NCBI GenBank assembly: GCA_023213195.1
Contig: CP096135.1
Span: 3,530,842-3,594,841, forward strand
DNA: 64,000 bases
Direction of reading: 5' to 3'
Source: Sphingobacteriales bacterium JAD_PAG50586_3
GTDB lineage: Bacteria > Bacteroidota > Bacteroidia > CAMBQF01
Shown: positions 28,257 through 38,694 of the stretch, one piece after another
How positions within the stretch are numbered: position 1 is the first letter of the stretch
How the letters are laid out: each line of letters opens with the position of its first letter
Made by a program: the position numbers and the translations under genes
The notes under the pieces: generated by a model
What the model was told of the DNA's origin: nothing
Database searches by the model: none
What the model saw: only the letters and a program-made list of their open reading frames with translations

Positions 28257-29852
28257 TTATAGTTTCATCCTGAATTTAAAATCTGACGTAAGCTGCAAAT
28301 CCAGCTTGTAGTTGCTGTACATGGTTAGGTACTGGTTTTGCGGTTTTGTATCAAACACCGCTTTAATAACCACCTTTTTGGTATTTACCAGTTTATCGGC
28401 CTTATCTGTACTCACAGCAAAGTTTATTAATGTTTGCTGCTGACCTATGGCTTTAAAGTTGGCATCAACCGGGGCTGCGGCTATCAGGCTGGTGCTGAAT
28501 AGCGAGTCGGTAACCATGCCGTTTTCATCAACCAAATACAATTGTACCCTTGCATCAAGCGGAAAACCGTTAGCGGCAAACAGTTTAAAGTTACCACCCT
28601 GGTAGCGGTCTACATCTTCTTCTTTAGCGTTAATATCGTAATCAATAGTATCAGCCAACGTTAAACCTCCCATTTTAAAGGTAAGCGGCATATCAAGGTC
28701 TACATTAATTTTTATAGCTGCATCGCGGTAAAGAAAGTCTTTTCCTCCCGATATGTTGCCCAACGGGTTAACCTTTAAGTCTACTTTATATTCAACCCTG
28801 TTTGGCAGGTTAGATACGAATGCCGCCAGGTTAGTTGTGGCATTAGTAAAAGGGTAGCTTTTAACAACTGGAGCGTATTGCGGAGTGCTGTTGTAGCCAA
28901 AGTTTACAGCCCTGTCTATATTCAGCGGCATGTTTATTATGGGGTGTTGCAGCGTAACCTCGTTACCTGTTTGTGTATTCACACTTTTCAAACTCTTGAT
29001 AGTAGCCCTAATATCAGCACCTATAGAGTTTTCCATGCTTATGCCCAGCTTAATATCCTGTATATCCAGCGTACCTGCAACCAGTTGTTTTAAAAAGTCA
29101 AAGTCGGCAGTATCGGTATAGCTAAGCGACTGGTTACCAAAATAGCCTTCAACATACTCTGGTTTTAAACCTGCAAACGACATGGCCAGCCTGAATATTT
29201 TTTGGTTAGCTGCCACCTGTATTGTACCTCCGTTAGGGTCTGTTGTTGGGGTAATGCTGTAGGCTAGTATGTTTGATTGATTCCCATTGCCTGCCAACGA
29301 AATATCGTAGCCCGACAAATCATAGGCCTGTTCAAAATAGCTGCTATCGTTTTGCGGTGCGGCTTCTATCAAATTTGTAATAGTAAAAGGCGCATTGTTT
29401 TTAAATGCCTTGGGTATAGCGAAGGTGAAAAACACCTTGCCGTTTAAAGAGCTTACAGCCTTAAAATTCATAATACCTTCCCTAATAACAACCCTAGTTA
29501 ATTTAGTAGGGTCTATTGCAAATACCAATGGGTTGGTAGTAAGTGGCACTGTAGTATTAGGTGCTAATGTATAAGCTAACCCAATTGGTGGAGGAGCATA
29601 TGGAAAAGTAGTATCGGGCAAGCTCAAAAAAGAATCTACCGGCAGGGTATATATGGTGTTTGAGTACACTAAACGCAAAGAGCTATCGGTATTGGCTACC
29701 ACATAGCTGCCGGGTATCATATCTTCTATGGTTAACGATGATTTTGCAATGGGGGCAGTAATGTCCACATCCCACTCGGCTTTATCGCGTTTGCAGGCTG
29801 CAAAAATTGCCAGTATCAATACAGGCAAAAAGATTTTGTATGTTTTTTTCAC
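28257..29852 (-). CDS. Large secreted lipoprotein, unknown
   Basis: 531 residues with a lipoprotein signal (VLILAIFAAC, Cys 20) followed by KRDKAEWDVDITAPIAKSSL and a long beta-rich region. No catalytic motif is visible. Proteins with this opening occur widely next to barrel proteins in the phylum. Position suggests a partner of the DUF5723 protein that follows. It is probably anchored in the outer membrane. Confidence 0.8.
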   Translation of the reverse strand: MKKTYKIFLPVLILAIFAACKRDKAEWDVDITAPIAKSSLTIEDMIPGSYVVANTDSSLRLVYSNTIYTLPVDSFLSLPDTTFPYAPPPIGLAYTLAPNTTVPLTTNPLVFAIDPTKLTRVVIREGIMNFKAVSSLNGKVFFTFAIPKAFKNNAPFTITNLIEAAPQNDSSYFEQAYDLSGYDISLAGNGNQSNILAYSITPTTDPNGGTIQVAANQKIFRLAMSFAGLKPEYVEGYFGNQSLSYTDTADFDFLKQLVAGTLDIQDIKLGISMENSIGADIRATIKSLKSVNTQTGNEVTLQHPIINMPLNIDRAVNFGYNSTPQYAPVVKSYPFTNATTNLAAFVSNLPNRVEYKVDLKVNPLGNISGGKDFLYRDAAIKINVDLDMPLTFKMGGLTLADTIDYDINAKEEDVDRYQGGNFKLFAANGFPLDARVQLYLVDENGMVTDSLFSTSLIAAAPVDANFKAIGQQQTLINFAVSTDKADKLVNTKKVVIKAVFDTKPQNQYLTMYSNYKLDLQLTSDFKFRMKL

Positions 29853-29912
29853 GCTCCTAAAATACTGTAAAACCTAAAGGTACAAAAGTTTTTACAATAC
29901 TATCAGGCAATT

Positions 29913-30922
29913 TTACAACTCCTGAAACTCGAATACTATATTGCCTTTTATGCCTTCTTTGTAAAAATCGGTAAAGCGGAGTTTAAAATAGCGGTTATTG
30001 CGGCTGCGTACCACAAAGTTTTTGTTGGGCTTAATAGCATATAGCGCGGTGTTAAAGTCGTAAAACTTCCAGTCGTAGCCAATAACATCATAGCGAGTTA
30101 CAAAATCAAGGTCGCTGGTATCGGCTATTGCTATGGTTTCATACTCTGTACCGCTAGAGTCGGCAGCTGTTTCTACACCTGAGCGGTTATGCAATGCGCC
30201 TGTAACAAGGTATGGATAGTAAGGATAATCTACCGTGCGGTATATGTATACATACTGGGTAAAAACAATATCCCAATCGGTTTTAAGTGGTTCTACGTCT
30301 ACCATTGCGCCACCGTTATTCAATGTGGCAAAGCCAAAGTTATAATCGGGCTCTTTAGTAATTACCATTGATGATAAACCTGAACCATCAAGGTTTGCCC
30401 AGGTAATTTTTACCCCCGAAGCATTAGCTCCGTCAATCTTCATTTTTACAAAACCCAAACGGTTAAAAGCTATATCGTAGCCCCTGTCTATAAGGTAAAT
30501 CTGTCCGTTTGATATAATGCTGTCGCCAACTTCTACCCCCACTCGCCTATGGCGGTGCTATCTAAACGGCCTGTGTTATCATCAGCCCGCCATTTTGCGC
30601 CTGTAGTATCGGTAACAGCTGCAAAATCGGTTTGGCCCGTGCGCCATATTTTGGCAAAGTTTGCACCATTAAGCACAATAGCATGGCCATCGGCATTACT
30701 ATCGTACCCAATATCCCAAATATCTTTTAAGTGTTGGCCTACAACGGTATTGGTTTCTAAATCGTAATAATATTGGTACTTGTAGTTGGTACCCATATTT
30801 ACATTGGCAGTGATAGATGAGCCTGGCTGGTGCGGGGTAACTTTTTCGTCCTCTTTAAGGCACGATGTAAGTGCTACGCTTATCAGCAGTAAAATGGGGA
30901 ATATGTATTTGCTTTTCAGCAC
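29913..30922 (-). CDS. HmuY-family haem-binding lipoprotein, frameshifted as read
   Basis: About 336 residues, lipoprotein signal (LLLISVALTSC), then the HmuY pattern: YYDLETNTVVGQHLKDIWDIGYDSNADGHAIVLNG, WDIVFTQYVYIYRT, YDWKFYDFNTALYAI and FKLRFTDFYKEGIKGNIVFEFQEL. HmuY proteins capture haem at the cell surface for a TonB receptor. The frame breaks at the five-C run 30536-30540; a sixth restores AIGEWGVEVGDSIIS. It lies directly downstream of the TonB receptor gene. Confidence 0.9.
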
Positions 30923-30929
30923 TATCCTT

Positions 30930-33170
30930 TTATTTAATAAAATTAATATCTAATTTAACAAATACTGTACGGCCCCAAGCCATGGGTGCCGAGTTTGAGC
31001 CTGCACCATGCACACCGCCCTGCACATTGGCCTGTACGTTTTGCACATTAAGCAGATTTTTGCAGCCTGCGGATAGGTTTATACGGCGTTTCCACAGGTT
31101 TTTAGATGCTGTAATATCCAACGTGTTAAACGCCGAAATACTGTTTTGTAGTATTTCACCATCTGACGATTGGTAGAACGTTTGCAACCTGCCGGTATAC
31201 TTATAAAATAACGATACTACCAGGCCGGCTTTTTCTGAGTTGAATGATATATTGCTGCGTGCTTCTGGCGAATAGCTCATGGTAGACACATCTACCCCCG
31301 AGCGGCCAATATAGCTTGCACCCACACCTATACGAAACTTGCCCACCCAATAATCTACCCCACCCTGCACACCAATGGCCCTGTAGTTGCCGATGTTTGC
31401 GTATGTGTAAGATGTGCCTTGCAACTGTGCAAGGGTTATCAGGTTTTGAATCCTATTATAAAATGCCGAAACATCGGTTTTTATTACTGTATTTTTAGGA
31501 GCTGTGCGGTAAGTAAAGTTTAAAGAGTAGTTGTTAGAGTTTTCGGCTTTCAAGGCCTCGTTACCTACTATGTTATGGTTAACATCAACAAAATTAAAAT
31601 ACAACTCTTTTAACGATGGGGCACGGAAACCACGGGCGTAGGATGCACGTACGGTTATGCCTTTGCTGCTGCTATACAGCACATTGAACGATGGTACCAA
31701 AGGCGCTTTATAAACCGTGTTATATGCATAGCGTATACCCGGGCGGAAGGTTAATTGCTTAACCGGAGAAAACTCTGCGCTGGTAAATACGGCATAATCG
31801 CCAATAGACTTTACGTTGTCTTTAATACGCTTGCCAAGCATGTTTTCGTAGTTAAAATCGTAGCCTGCTTCGTAGTTGCAAATGGTTTTTTGGTTGCCTT
31901 CGCGTTGTTTAGAGGTGCTAATGCTGCCCCTGCTCATAATAAGGCCAAAGGCCGTAGTATCATGGTCAGTTGGGTTGGGGGTAATTTCCTGGGTAAGGGT
32001 TGTTAAATCTTTTAAATAGGTATTTTTACGACGACCAAAATAGTTATATGCCGCAATAACACTTAGGTTGTATTTAGCTACTTTGCCACTAAGCGTAACA
32101 GAGTTGTTTATGCGCTGTGTGCGATAATAATCGTCAAAAGCAGTTTCGTAATATGGTTGCCTACGCTGCCCACGGTTGGTAATAAGTTCTCTAAAATACT
32201 CGCCGCTATAATTTAGCGTTAAAGCCTTAAAACGGTAGCCGTAGTTTAGGTTGCCAAAGTATTGCTCTTTGGGCTTCCAATCTTTAAAGCGTGATGTATC
32301 TACTACAGCAAAGCCATCAAAAAAGTTGCGGCCGCCGGTAAGTTGCAGGCTGTGCCTGTTTTTATTTAAACCCAGGCGCCCATCAACATTATATTGGCCT
32401 ACACTCTCGTAATAAGTAGAAACGCGTAATTCTGCCTCGTTTTTTTGGTTCTTTTTGGTGATAAGGTTTATAGCCCCGCCCAACGCGTTGGTACCGTAGC
32501 TTACAGAAAGCGGCCCCTCAACAACCTCAATACGTTCAATATTATTAAGGTTTATTTGGGTAAGGTCTATATTGCCATTGGTACGGCCTACCATAGGCAC
32601 ACCATCAATCAAAATTTTAATATTCTCGCCGCCAATGCCCATCATTGTCATAGACGAACCCAAAACAGGGTCGTTGCTAAGGCGTATGTTAAGGTCGTTG
32701 GTAAGTACATCGCGCAAATTTACCGCACCTTGCGCTTTTATGCGGTCTTCGCCAATAACGCGTACTTTGTATACTGATTGGTCTGCGGTGTTAGAGCCAT
32801 ACTGGCCGGTAACAATAACATCGTTCAGGTTAACATTCAGCGGGCGTAAAAAGAAGGTTTTATTGCCTTTGGTACTAAGCGTATCCTGTATTTTTTCGTA
32901 GCCAATAGCGTAAATAAACACCGCTGTTTTTTTATCAAACGGGTTTAAGGCTTCGCCCTTTACATCTGTTGGAACAGATTGCTGCTTGCCACTGGTTACA
33001 TCAGTAAACACAATGGTTGCCGTGGTTATGGGCTTGCTATCGGCCGGGGCTAAAACAGTAACCCTGCTGCCCGCTAAAGGCTGTTGAGCCCAAAGCGGTT
33101 GGCATAGCCAACTACAAAGAGCTAACCATGCCAACAACAGAGTCTTACTATTTAAACTGTATACTTTCAA
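30930..33170 (-). CDS. TonB-dependent outer-membrane receptor (haem type, HmuR-like)
   Basis: 746 residues: signal peptide, a carboxypeptidase-like beta domain (ITTATIVFTDVTSGKQQSVP), a plug (NLRDVLTNDLNIRLSNDP, IKILIDGVPMVGRTNG, IERIEVVEGPLSVSYGTNALGGAINLI) and a 22-strand barrel ending FVKLDINFIK. It imports a ligand with energy from TonB-ExbBD. The HmuY gene downstream and HmuY-like gene upstream point to haem. The three genes are on one strand with 7-10 bp gaps. Confidence 0.93.
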   Translation of the reverse strand: MKVYSLNSKTLLLAWLALCSWLCQPLWAQQPLAGSRVTVLAPADSKPITTATIVFTDVTSGKQQSVPTDVKGEALNPFDKKTAVFIYAIGYEKIQDTLSTKGNKTFFLRPLNVNLNDVIVTGQYGSNTADQSVYKVRVIGEDRIKAQGAVNLRDVLTNDLNIRLSNDPVLGSSMTMMGIGGENIKILIDGVPMVGRTNGNIDLTQINLNNIERIEVVEGPLSVSYGTNALGGAINLITKKNQKNEAELRVSTYYESVGQYNVDGRLGLNKNRHSLQLTGGRNFFDGFAVVDTSRFKDWKPKEQYFGNLNYGYRFKALTLNYSGEYFRELITNRGQRRQPYYETAFDDYYRTQRINNSVTLSGKVAKYNLSVIAAYNYFGRRKNTYLKDLTTLTQEITPNPTDHDTTAFGLIMSRGSISTSKQREGNQKTICNYEAGYDFNYENMLGKRIKDNVKSIGDYAVFTSAEFSPVKQLTFRPGIRYAYNTVYKAPLVPSFNVLYSSSKGITVRASYARGFRAPSLKELYFNFVDVNHNIVGNEALKAENSNNYSLNFTYRTAPKNTVIKTDVSAFYNRIQNLITLAQLQGTSYTYANIGNYRAIGVQGGVDYWVGKFRIGVGASYIGRSGVDVSTMSYSPEARSNISFNSEKAGLVVSLFYKYTGRLQTFYQSSDGEILQNSISAFNTLDITASKNLWKRRINLSAGCKNLLNVQNVQANVQGGVHGAGSNSAPMAWGRTVFVKLDINFIK

Positions 33171-33180
33171 TTAATAAAAA

Positions 33181-34440
33181 CTATCGTACTATTAATTTTA
33201 ATGTTTGGGTAGCATTATCTACGGTAAGGTTTACCATGTACATGCCGGGGGCAAGGTTACCGGTATTTATCGCTTGGGTGTGTAAACCGGTTTCGCCGTT
33301 AATTTGCTCACGGGCAACCATTTTGCCTGCAAGGTCAAAAACAGTATATGCAGCGTCTGATGCGCGGTTAGCAAGGCTATATACAAGGGTTAGCTGGTTA
33401 CCATCTGTTAAAGGGTTAGGGTAAATTACCGCGTTGGTAACAGGGCTTTCGTTAACACCAATTGCGGTGCTTAGCAATTCTTTGGTAAAGATAAAGTTAC
33501 CGTTACCCTGGCCACCAAAGCCTGTAAAAACAAGTTTCCAAAGTTCAGCACCGCGTAGTACAAAGTATACTAAAGAGTCTTTTATAACCCAAACCGGAGG
33601 AGGAGGGGTTTTCCAATCATCGCCAATAGCGTTAAGGTCGGTAGACCAGGTAACGCCTGTAGTATCTTCAAACGCTTCAACATCGGCCACACCATTAACC
33701 TCAGCAACCTGAATAGCAGGGTTAGAAAGCACACCGGTAACTTTGTTAAAAGGCGGGGCTAAAGCACCGTTGTAACGGGTAAAAAGTAAATCCCAATCGG
33801 CAATATTAGGTTCGCGGCCAAATACGTTTGCATTGTCAAACGCAAAGTAGCCCATGTTTTTGCTTAAAATAGAGTTAAAGTTAAGGGTATCTGTTTCATC
33901 GCCAGAACCATCAAGGTTTGCATAACGAATAACATATTTATTTTCTAACGATAGTTTAGCTACAATCCAAAGCTTTTTGTAGGTAGTACCTTTTACAAAA
34001 AGGTACAGAGAATCGCCTAATACGTTGTGTGTAGGCCGCGCTTGGTAAACACCCCAGCCGTAGTCAAACTGGCTACCATCGCCTGTTGTGTTAAATGCAC
34101 CTAAATCCCAAGTAGTTTGTGGGTTGTAAAGCCCTTGCCACGAAGCGGCAAAACCTGCAGTATCCCATGTAGCGGTAAAATTGGTATTGTTGGCAGCACC
34201 TGCAAGGTAAGTATATACAGCTGCGCTAATATTGTTAATCCAAACACCACCTGTCATAATACCGGTTTGAAAACCAAGGTCCCACTCAGAGGTTGACAAT
34301 ACGTTTTCGGCACCGTTAGATAGTTTGTAATAGTTTTGGTTAACATAGTTTGGACTTAGGCTAACGGTATCAATTACCGGCTGGGCAGTAGCTGCTAAAG
34401 CAGCAAAAAATACACTTGATAGTAGAATTAACTTTTTCAT
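33181..34440 (-). CDS. HmuY-like protein with T9SS sorting domain
   Basis: 419 residues: signal peptide (MKKLILLSSVFFAALAATAQ), then two HmuY-like blocks (SLSPNYVNQNYYKLSNGAEN...WDLGFQTG and WDLLFTRYNG...AIGDDWKT). A C-terminal T9SS sorting domain follows (IYPNPLTDGNQLTLVY to TQTLKLIVR). It is a variant that would be attached by T9SS instead of by lipid. It is the first gene of the haem locus. Confidence 0.85.
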   Translation of the reverse strand: MKKLILLSSVFFAALAATAQPVIDTVSLSPNYVNQNYYKLSNGAENVLSTSEWDLGFQTGIMTGGVWINNISAAVYTYLAGAANNTNFTATWDTAGFAASWQGLYNPQTTWDLGAFNTTGDGSQFDYGWGVYQARPTHNVLGDSLYLFVKGTTYKKLWIVAKLSLENKYVIRYANLDGSGDETDTLNFNSILSKNMGYFAFDNANVFGREPNIADWDLLFTRYNGALAPPFNKVTGVLSNPAIQVAEVNGVADVEAFEDTTGVTWSTDLNAIGDDWKTPPPPVWVIKDSLVYFVLRGAELWKLVFTGFGGQGNGNFIFTKELLSTAIGVNESPVTNAVIYPNPLTDGNQLTLVYSLANRASDAAYTVFDLAGKMVAREQINGETGLHTQAINTGNLAPGMYMVNLTVDNATQTLKLIVR

Positions 34441-34550
34441 TTATATAGTTGAATAATATATGTATGTGATTTTAACACTACAAAATTACTCTGCTTGCAT
34501 ACCATAAAATACCGCATAAGGGATAACTAATACCGCCAGAGGTATTATTA

Positions 34551-35315
34551 TTAGAATTTTTCGAAAACGCCCAAGCCAAAAAGGGCAAAATCGTACTTAA
34601 CGGGGTCGGCGGGGTCAAATTGCTTTAGGTTGGTGGTTAGTTCTGTTACCGCTCGCCAATCGTTTTGCGTACGTTGCAGCAGCCCCAGTTTGCGGGCCAC
34701 AGTTCCGCTATGCACATCCAACGGGCACGATAGTATAGCGGGGCTTATTTTTTGCCAAATACCAAAGTCTACCCCAAACTCATCTTTACGCACCATCCAG
34801 CGCAGGTACATACACAACCGCTTAGCCGATGAACCACCCAAAGGGTTAGACACATGCTTGCGGCTACGCTCAGGGTGGGTACCTAAAAAAAATAGCTCCC
34901 TAAAATGGGCTATGGCATTCCCCACATCGGTATCGTCTTTTTTAACGCCTGCTAAAAAAGCGTTTTCCATGCCGCCGTGTTCGGTATAAATTTCTTTTAT
35001 GGCTTTTAAAAAGTACACACAGTCTACACCATTAAAAGTGCGGTGCACAAAGGTTGAAAAAGGTTTAAGGTCTTTAGCCGTTGCATTAAGTACAAAATGG
35101 TGCGGGACATTATCCATTAACTGCATTAGCTTATTGGCATTATTTAGTATGCTTTTTCGGTTACCCCAGGCTATGGTGGCGGCTAAAAAACCGGCTATCT
35201 CAATATCTTCTTTTTTAGTAAACAGGTGGGGTATAGAAACAGGGTCGCTGTCTATAAACCAGTTACTGTTATAGAGCTTGTATTTTTCGTCTAAAAAGCC
35301 TTGTAAATCGTACAT
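34551..35315 (-). CDS. TIGR02757 family protein
   Basis: 254 residues that match this conserved family throughout: LTKKEDIEIAGF-type start (FTKKEDIEIAGFLAATIAWGNRKSIL), GGMENAFL, RKHVSNPLGGSSAKRLCMYLRWMVRKDE, CPLDVHSGTVARKLGLL and KYDFALFGLGVF. The fold resembles HhH-GPD-like DNA glycosylases, but a function has not been settled. Its start lies only 11 bp from the terminator of the upstream small-RNA-like unit. Confidence 0.92.
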   Translation of the reverse strand: MYDLQGFLDEKYKLYNSNWFIDSDPVSIPHLFTKKEDIEIAGFLAATIAWGNRKSILNNANKLMQLMDNVPHHFVLNATAKDLKPFSTFVHRTFNGVDCVYFLKAIKEIYTEHGGMENAFLAGVKKDDTDVGNAIAHFRELFFLGTHPERSRKHVSNPLGGSSAKRLCMYLRWMVRKDEFGVDFGIWQKISPAILSCPLDVHSGTVARKLGLLQRTQNDWRAVTELTTNLKQFDPADPVKYDFALFGLGVFEKF

Positions 35316-35325
35316 AACGCCATAA

Positions 35326-35424
35326 AAGAAGAAAACCCCGTCTTGCGACAGGGCTTTCCCACTAAACCAAAAACTAAACCTACTTGCCTATGATAAAGAT
35401 CTTATATTCTGTGTTGTGAATTTC
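35326..35424 (-). ncRNA. Small-RNA-like unit, copy 1
   Basis: A minus-strand unit with a -7 box TATATTTG (35431-35438), a 61-bp block identical to copy 2 (35346-35406), and a terminator whose RNA reads CCCUGUC-GCAA-GACGGGG followed by UUUUC. Against copy 2, the U-A pair has become U-G, which still pairs only if the minus strand is transcribed. The loop is GCAA, a GNRA tetraloop. There is no open frame of note in the unit. The TSS is estimated. Confidence 0.6.
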
Positions 35425-35534
35425 TTGATGCAAATATAGTGCTATTAAGACAAACGTTGCGATAAATTGTTTTACATTTTTTCAACATTTTGAAAAAAAT
35501 TGAATAATAATAAGATTATGAGGAATATAATTAA

Positions 35535-35656
35535 AAGAGAAAAACCCTGTCTTTCGACAGGGCTTTCCCACTAAACCAAAAACTAAACCTACTTGCCTAT
35601 GATAAAGATCTTATAATTTGCTTTTCCTATGTTGTAACAGTTCCAACACCATTTCA
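35535..35656 (-). ncRNA. Small-RNA-like unit, copy 2
   Basis: Same arrangement as copy 1: -7 box TATCTTTG (35663-35670), conserved 61-bp block (35555-35615, including TCATAGGCAAGTAGGTTTAG and TTTTTGGTTTAGTGGG on the minus strand), and a perfect terminator stem CCCUGUC-GAAA-GACAGGG then UUUUUC. The 5' part, between TSS and block, differs from copy 1. It lies directly after the stop of the M1 peptidase gene but has its own promoter candidate. Confidence 0.6.
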
Positions 35657-35725
35657 ACAATACAAAGATATTAATGTTTACACATTTATTTTTTGTTGGA
35701 TTAAAACCGTTTCTAAGATGATTTT

Positions 35726-38142
35726 TTATTCTCCAAAAATTGGCTTTAATAAGTCGCGCTCATATCCTTTCCATTGTTTACTACGGTAATAATCAAGCAT
35801 TGTCTTTTTATACGTTGCTTGTTCGTAGAAGAATTTTAACACTCCTATTGCCGGCCCACTAAGACGGGTGTTTGGGCTAACTGCCGCATCTAACGCGTAA
35901 GGAAGTGCTTTGGGAGGAAAAACGTCTAATTTTTTAAGCACGTTAAGAGCATTTACCCGGGTTAAAAACTCGTAAGAGTTGCTGGTATACTCTACCAACT
36001 TATCGGTATATTCCTTTTTGCCGTTGCCTATAGCCACCTCTAACCACTTAATTTCTACATTATGGCCACGCACTCCAACGGTGCCTTTGGTTATATCCAA
36101 ATAACTATCAACCTTATCAGGAAAGTTAAAAGCCAGTTTTTCAAGCACCATAGCTACCAAGTCGTACGATGGGTCTTTAAGTAATGCTTCTAAATTGGGA
36201 ACCCAGGCCGGGTTTACTTTATTCATATTGCTAACAGCCGCTTTGCGCACATCGTCGTCTTTATCGCTTAGTGCCATAGTAATCAGGCGTTGAGAGCCTA
36301 TATCATCATCGTTTATCAGTTGAGATATTATCTCAGCCTTTGGAGCGTGGAAAGTTTCTTTGCTAAAACGGTCAATCAAAAAGTCCCTCTTTTGGTCTAG
36401 CGGCGTAGCGCGTAAACCCACCAATGCATCGTAACGGTCTATCATAAACGGTGCGCCTGCAACTTGGGCTTTATACTCGTCAGCCGTTTTGGTAAAGGTT
36501 ACCTGCTTCATAACATTGCTGTTGGGGTCAAACAACACATAAGCTATTTTTTTACCGCCCTTATTAGGTATAACAACATCGTGGTGTTCTTTCTCTATAA
36601 TAGTGCGCGCGCTATCTTTAGTACCATCGGTATAATACACCTCAAACACAAAAGGCATTTTAAACAGGCCAACAATATCGCTACGGGTATGGGTTTGGTC
36701 TACCGATACCATGGTAGACAGGGCACCATTATCTGTAACCGTTTTGTACGATACATTATAGGCTGGTTCTCCACCTTTATATACCCACTCTTCCCAAAAC
36801 CAATCAAGCGATACACCTAATGCATCGTGAAAGGCAATAAGTAAATCTTCGCTATCTACGTTTTTGTATTTATGCTGGGTTAGGTAGTATTTAATGCCTT
36901 TGTTGTATTCTTCTTTACCCACTACATATTTAAGCATGTGCAAAACGTGCGCGCCCTTTGGGTAGTGGCGGGTAGTGCCAGCGTTGCTGTAGGCAATTGG
37001 GTACTTATCGGTTTTAGATGCTTCAAGCGAGGCATTAACCGCACCGCGACGGGCCCAGCTATAATAATCTTTGCCAAACACCTTTTCTTCGAACATGCCA
37101 TTATAATAGGTGGCAAAACTTTCTTGCAGCCAATGGTGGGTTAGGCTGCGGGCGGTAATAAGGTCGCCAAACCATTGGTGGGCAAGCTCGTGGGCGTTTG
37201 TACCAACATAGGGGCGGTCTAAATAGCTGCGTTCATCAATCAAATAAAAGTCGCCGTAAACGGTGGCGGTTGTATTTTCCATGGCTCCGTACATAAAATC
37301 GGCAACAGGTATTTGACTGTAGCTTTCCCACGGGTAAGGCACACCAATCTCGTCCTCAAAAAAGTCCATCATGTCCTCACTGTACCTGTAAGTAACCTCT
37401 ACCCTATCTTTCTGTTCAGGGTAATACCACATATACATAGGTACGCCGCTTTTACTTTTCGACTCTTTAATATCGTACTTGCCAATACCAATCATAACCA
37501 GGTAGCTGCTATGCGGATTCTTCATGCGGTAGTGCCAGCGGATTTTGCCGTCTTTCTGCTTGGTTGGGTTGCCAATTTTACCTCCATTAGACAGTACTTT
37601 ATAGCCATCTTCAAAATCTACAATAACCTCAGTTGTCAGTTTGTCATTTTGTCCGTCAAAACAGGGTATCCAGTAGCGGTTATCTTCGGCCTGGCCTTGG
37701 GTCCATATTTGCTTGCGGGCAAGGTTGTTGGGGTCGTTCCAGCCTATAAAGTAAATGCCTTTGCGGGGAGTGGCCTCGTAGGTAATCTTTACACTATCCT
37801 TTTCTCCCCACTTTAGGGTTGTAGGGCAATAGATTATAACGCCCTCTTTATTGGTTTTAAACTTAGCCTCTTTATTATTAACGCTTACTGTATTAATGGT
37901 TATGCCCGGCCCGTCTAAAAACAAGGTATCTACCTGCTTTTGTAGCGGGGTAAATATATGTGTTACAGTGCCCATAACTTTACCGGCAGGAGCATCAAAA
38001 GCCACCTGAAGGCGCATGTGTTGCATATCAACATTATGCTGACGGGGGGTAGAAAGTGGGTCTACCAAAAAGTTTTTTCAACAGGCTGGGCAGCAAGCTG
38101 CATTGTTACTATTGATAATAGGGCTACTACAAGTTTTTTCAT
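35726..38142 (-). CDS. M1-family metallopeptidase (aminopeptidase N-like), frameshifted near the start
   Basis: About 805 residues: signal peptide from the ATG at 38142 (MKKLVVALLSIVTMQLAAQ), then VEKTF. The frame is lost at the five-A run 38067-38071; a sixth base restores LVDPLSTPRQHNVDMQHMRL. The peptidase core has YGAMEN (exopeptidase motif), HELAHQWFGD (zinc HExxH) and WLQESFATYY (third ligand E). The C-terminal part has HEAT-like repeats. It is a periplasmic or exported aminopeptidase. Confidence 0.93.
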
Positions 38143-38284
38143 CTTATTAATAACTTAGGGCGGCAAAGCTAACTAAAACACAGCACGGTTTGTAACTTAG
38201 CACTTGCCAAAAAGTCAGTTTAAACTTAATGGCTTATTAATTGTATATACATACACAAATACTAACTTTATAATTTGTAACAAA

Positions 38285-38605
38285 ATGGCCTTAGAAATTA
38301 CAGATGCCAACTTTGAGGAGCTGGTAATGAAATCGGATAAACCCGTATTGGTTGACTTTTGGGCAGAATGGTGTGGCCCTTGCCGCATGGTTGGACCTAT
38401 AGTTGAAGAGCTTGCCAAAGAATATGAAGGCATAGCCGTAATTGGTAAATTGGATGTTGACGCCAACTCTAACATACCTGTACAATTTGGCGTACGTAAT
38501 ATACCTACCCTTTTGATCTTCAAAAACGGTCAATTAGTAGATAAGCAAGTAGGCGCAGTACCTAAAAGTGTATTGGCTGAAAAATTACAGAAACAACTAG
38601 CTTAA
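38285..38605 (+). CDS. trxA: Thioredoxin
   Basis: 106 residues with [21 protein letters not shown] (active site WCGPC), the cis-proline IPTLL and a C-terminal helix. It is a cytoplasmic disulfide reductase. The ATG at 38285 is chosen because it gives the standard thioredoxin N-terminus; the longer frame adds an unrelated tail. A TAATTTG box about 15 bp before the start may be the -7 element. Confidence 0.96.
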   Translation: MALEITDANFEELVMKSDKPVLVDFWAEWCGPCRMVGPIVEELAKEYEGIAVIGKLDVDANSNIPVQFGVRNIPTLLIFKNGQLVDKQVGAVPKSVLAEKLQKQLA

Positions 38606-38636
38606 GCGCATTACGTTAATAATTGTTTTTAAAACA

Positions 38637-38677
38637 GCCTTGGTAGTTCCGATACTTCGGAATGTCAGGGCTTTTTA
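38637..38677 (+). terminator. Probable terminator after trxA
   Basis: AGCCTTG and CAGGGCT form the outer arms and TTCCGA/TCGGAA the inner stem, followed by TTTTTATTT. It lies 32 bp after the trxA stop. Confidence 0.65.
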
Positions 38678-38694
38678 TTTGATGATGCTAACTA

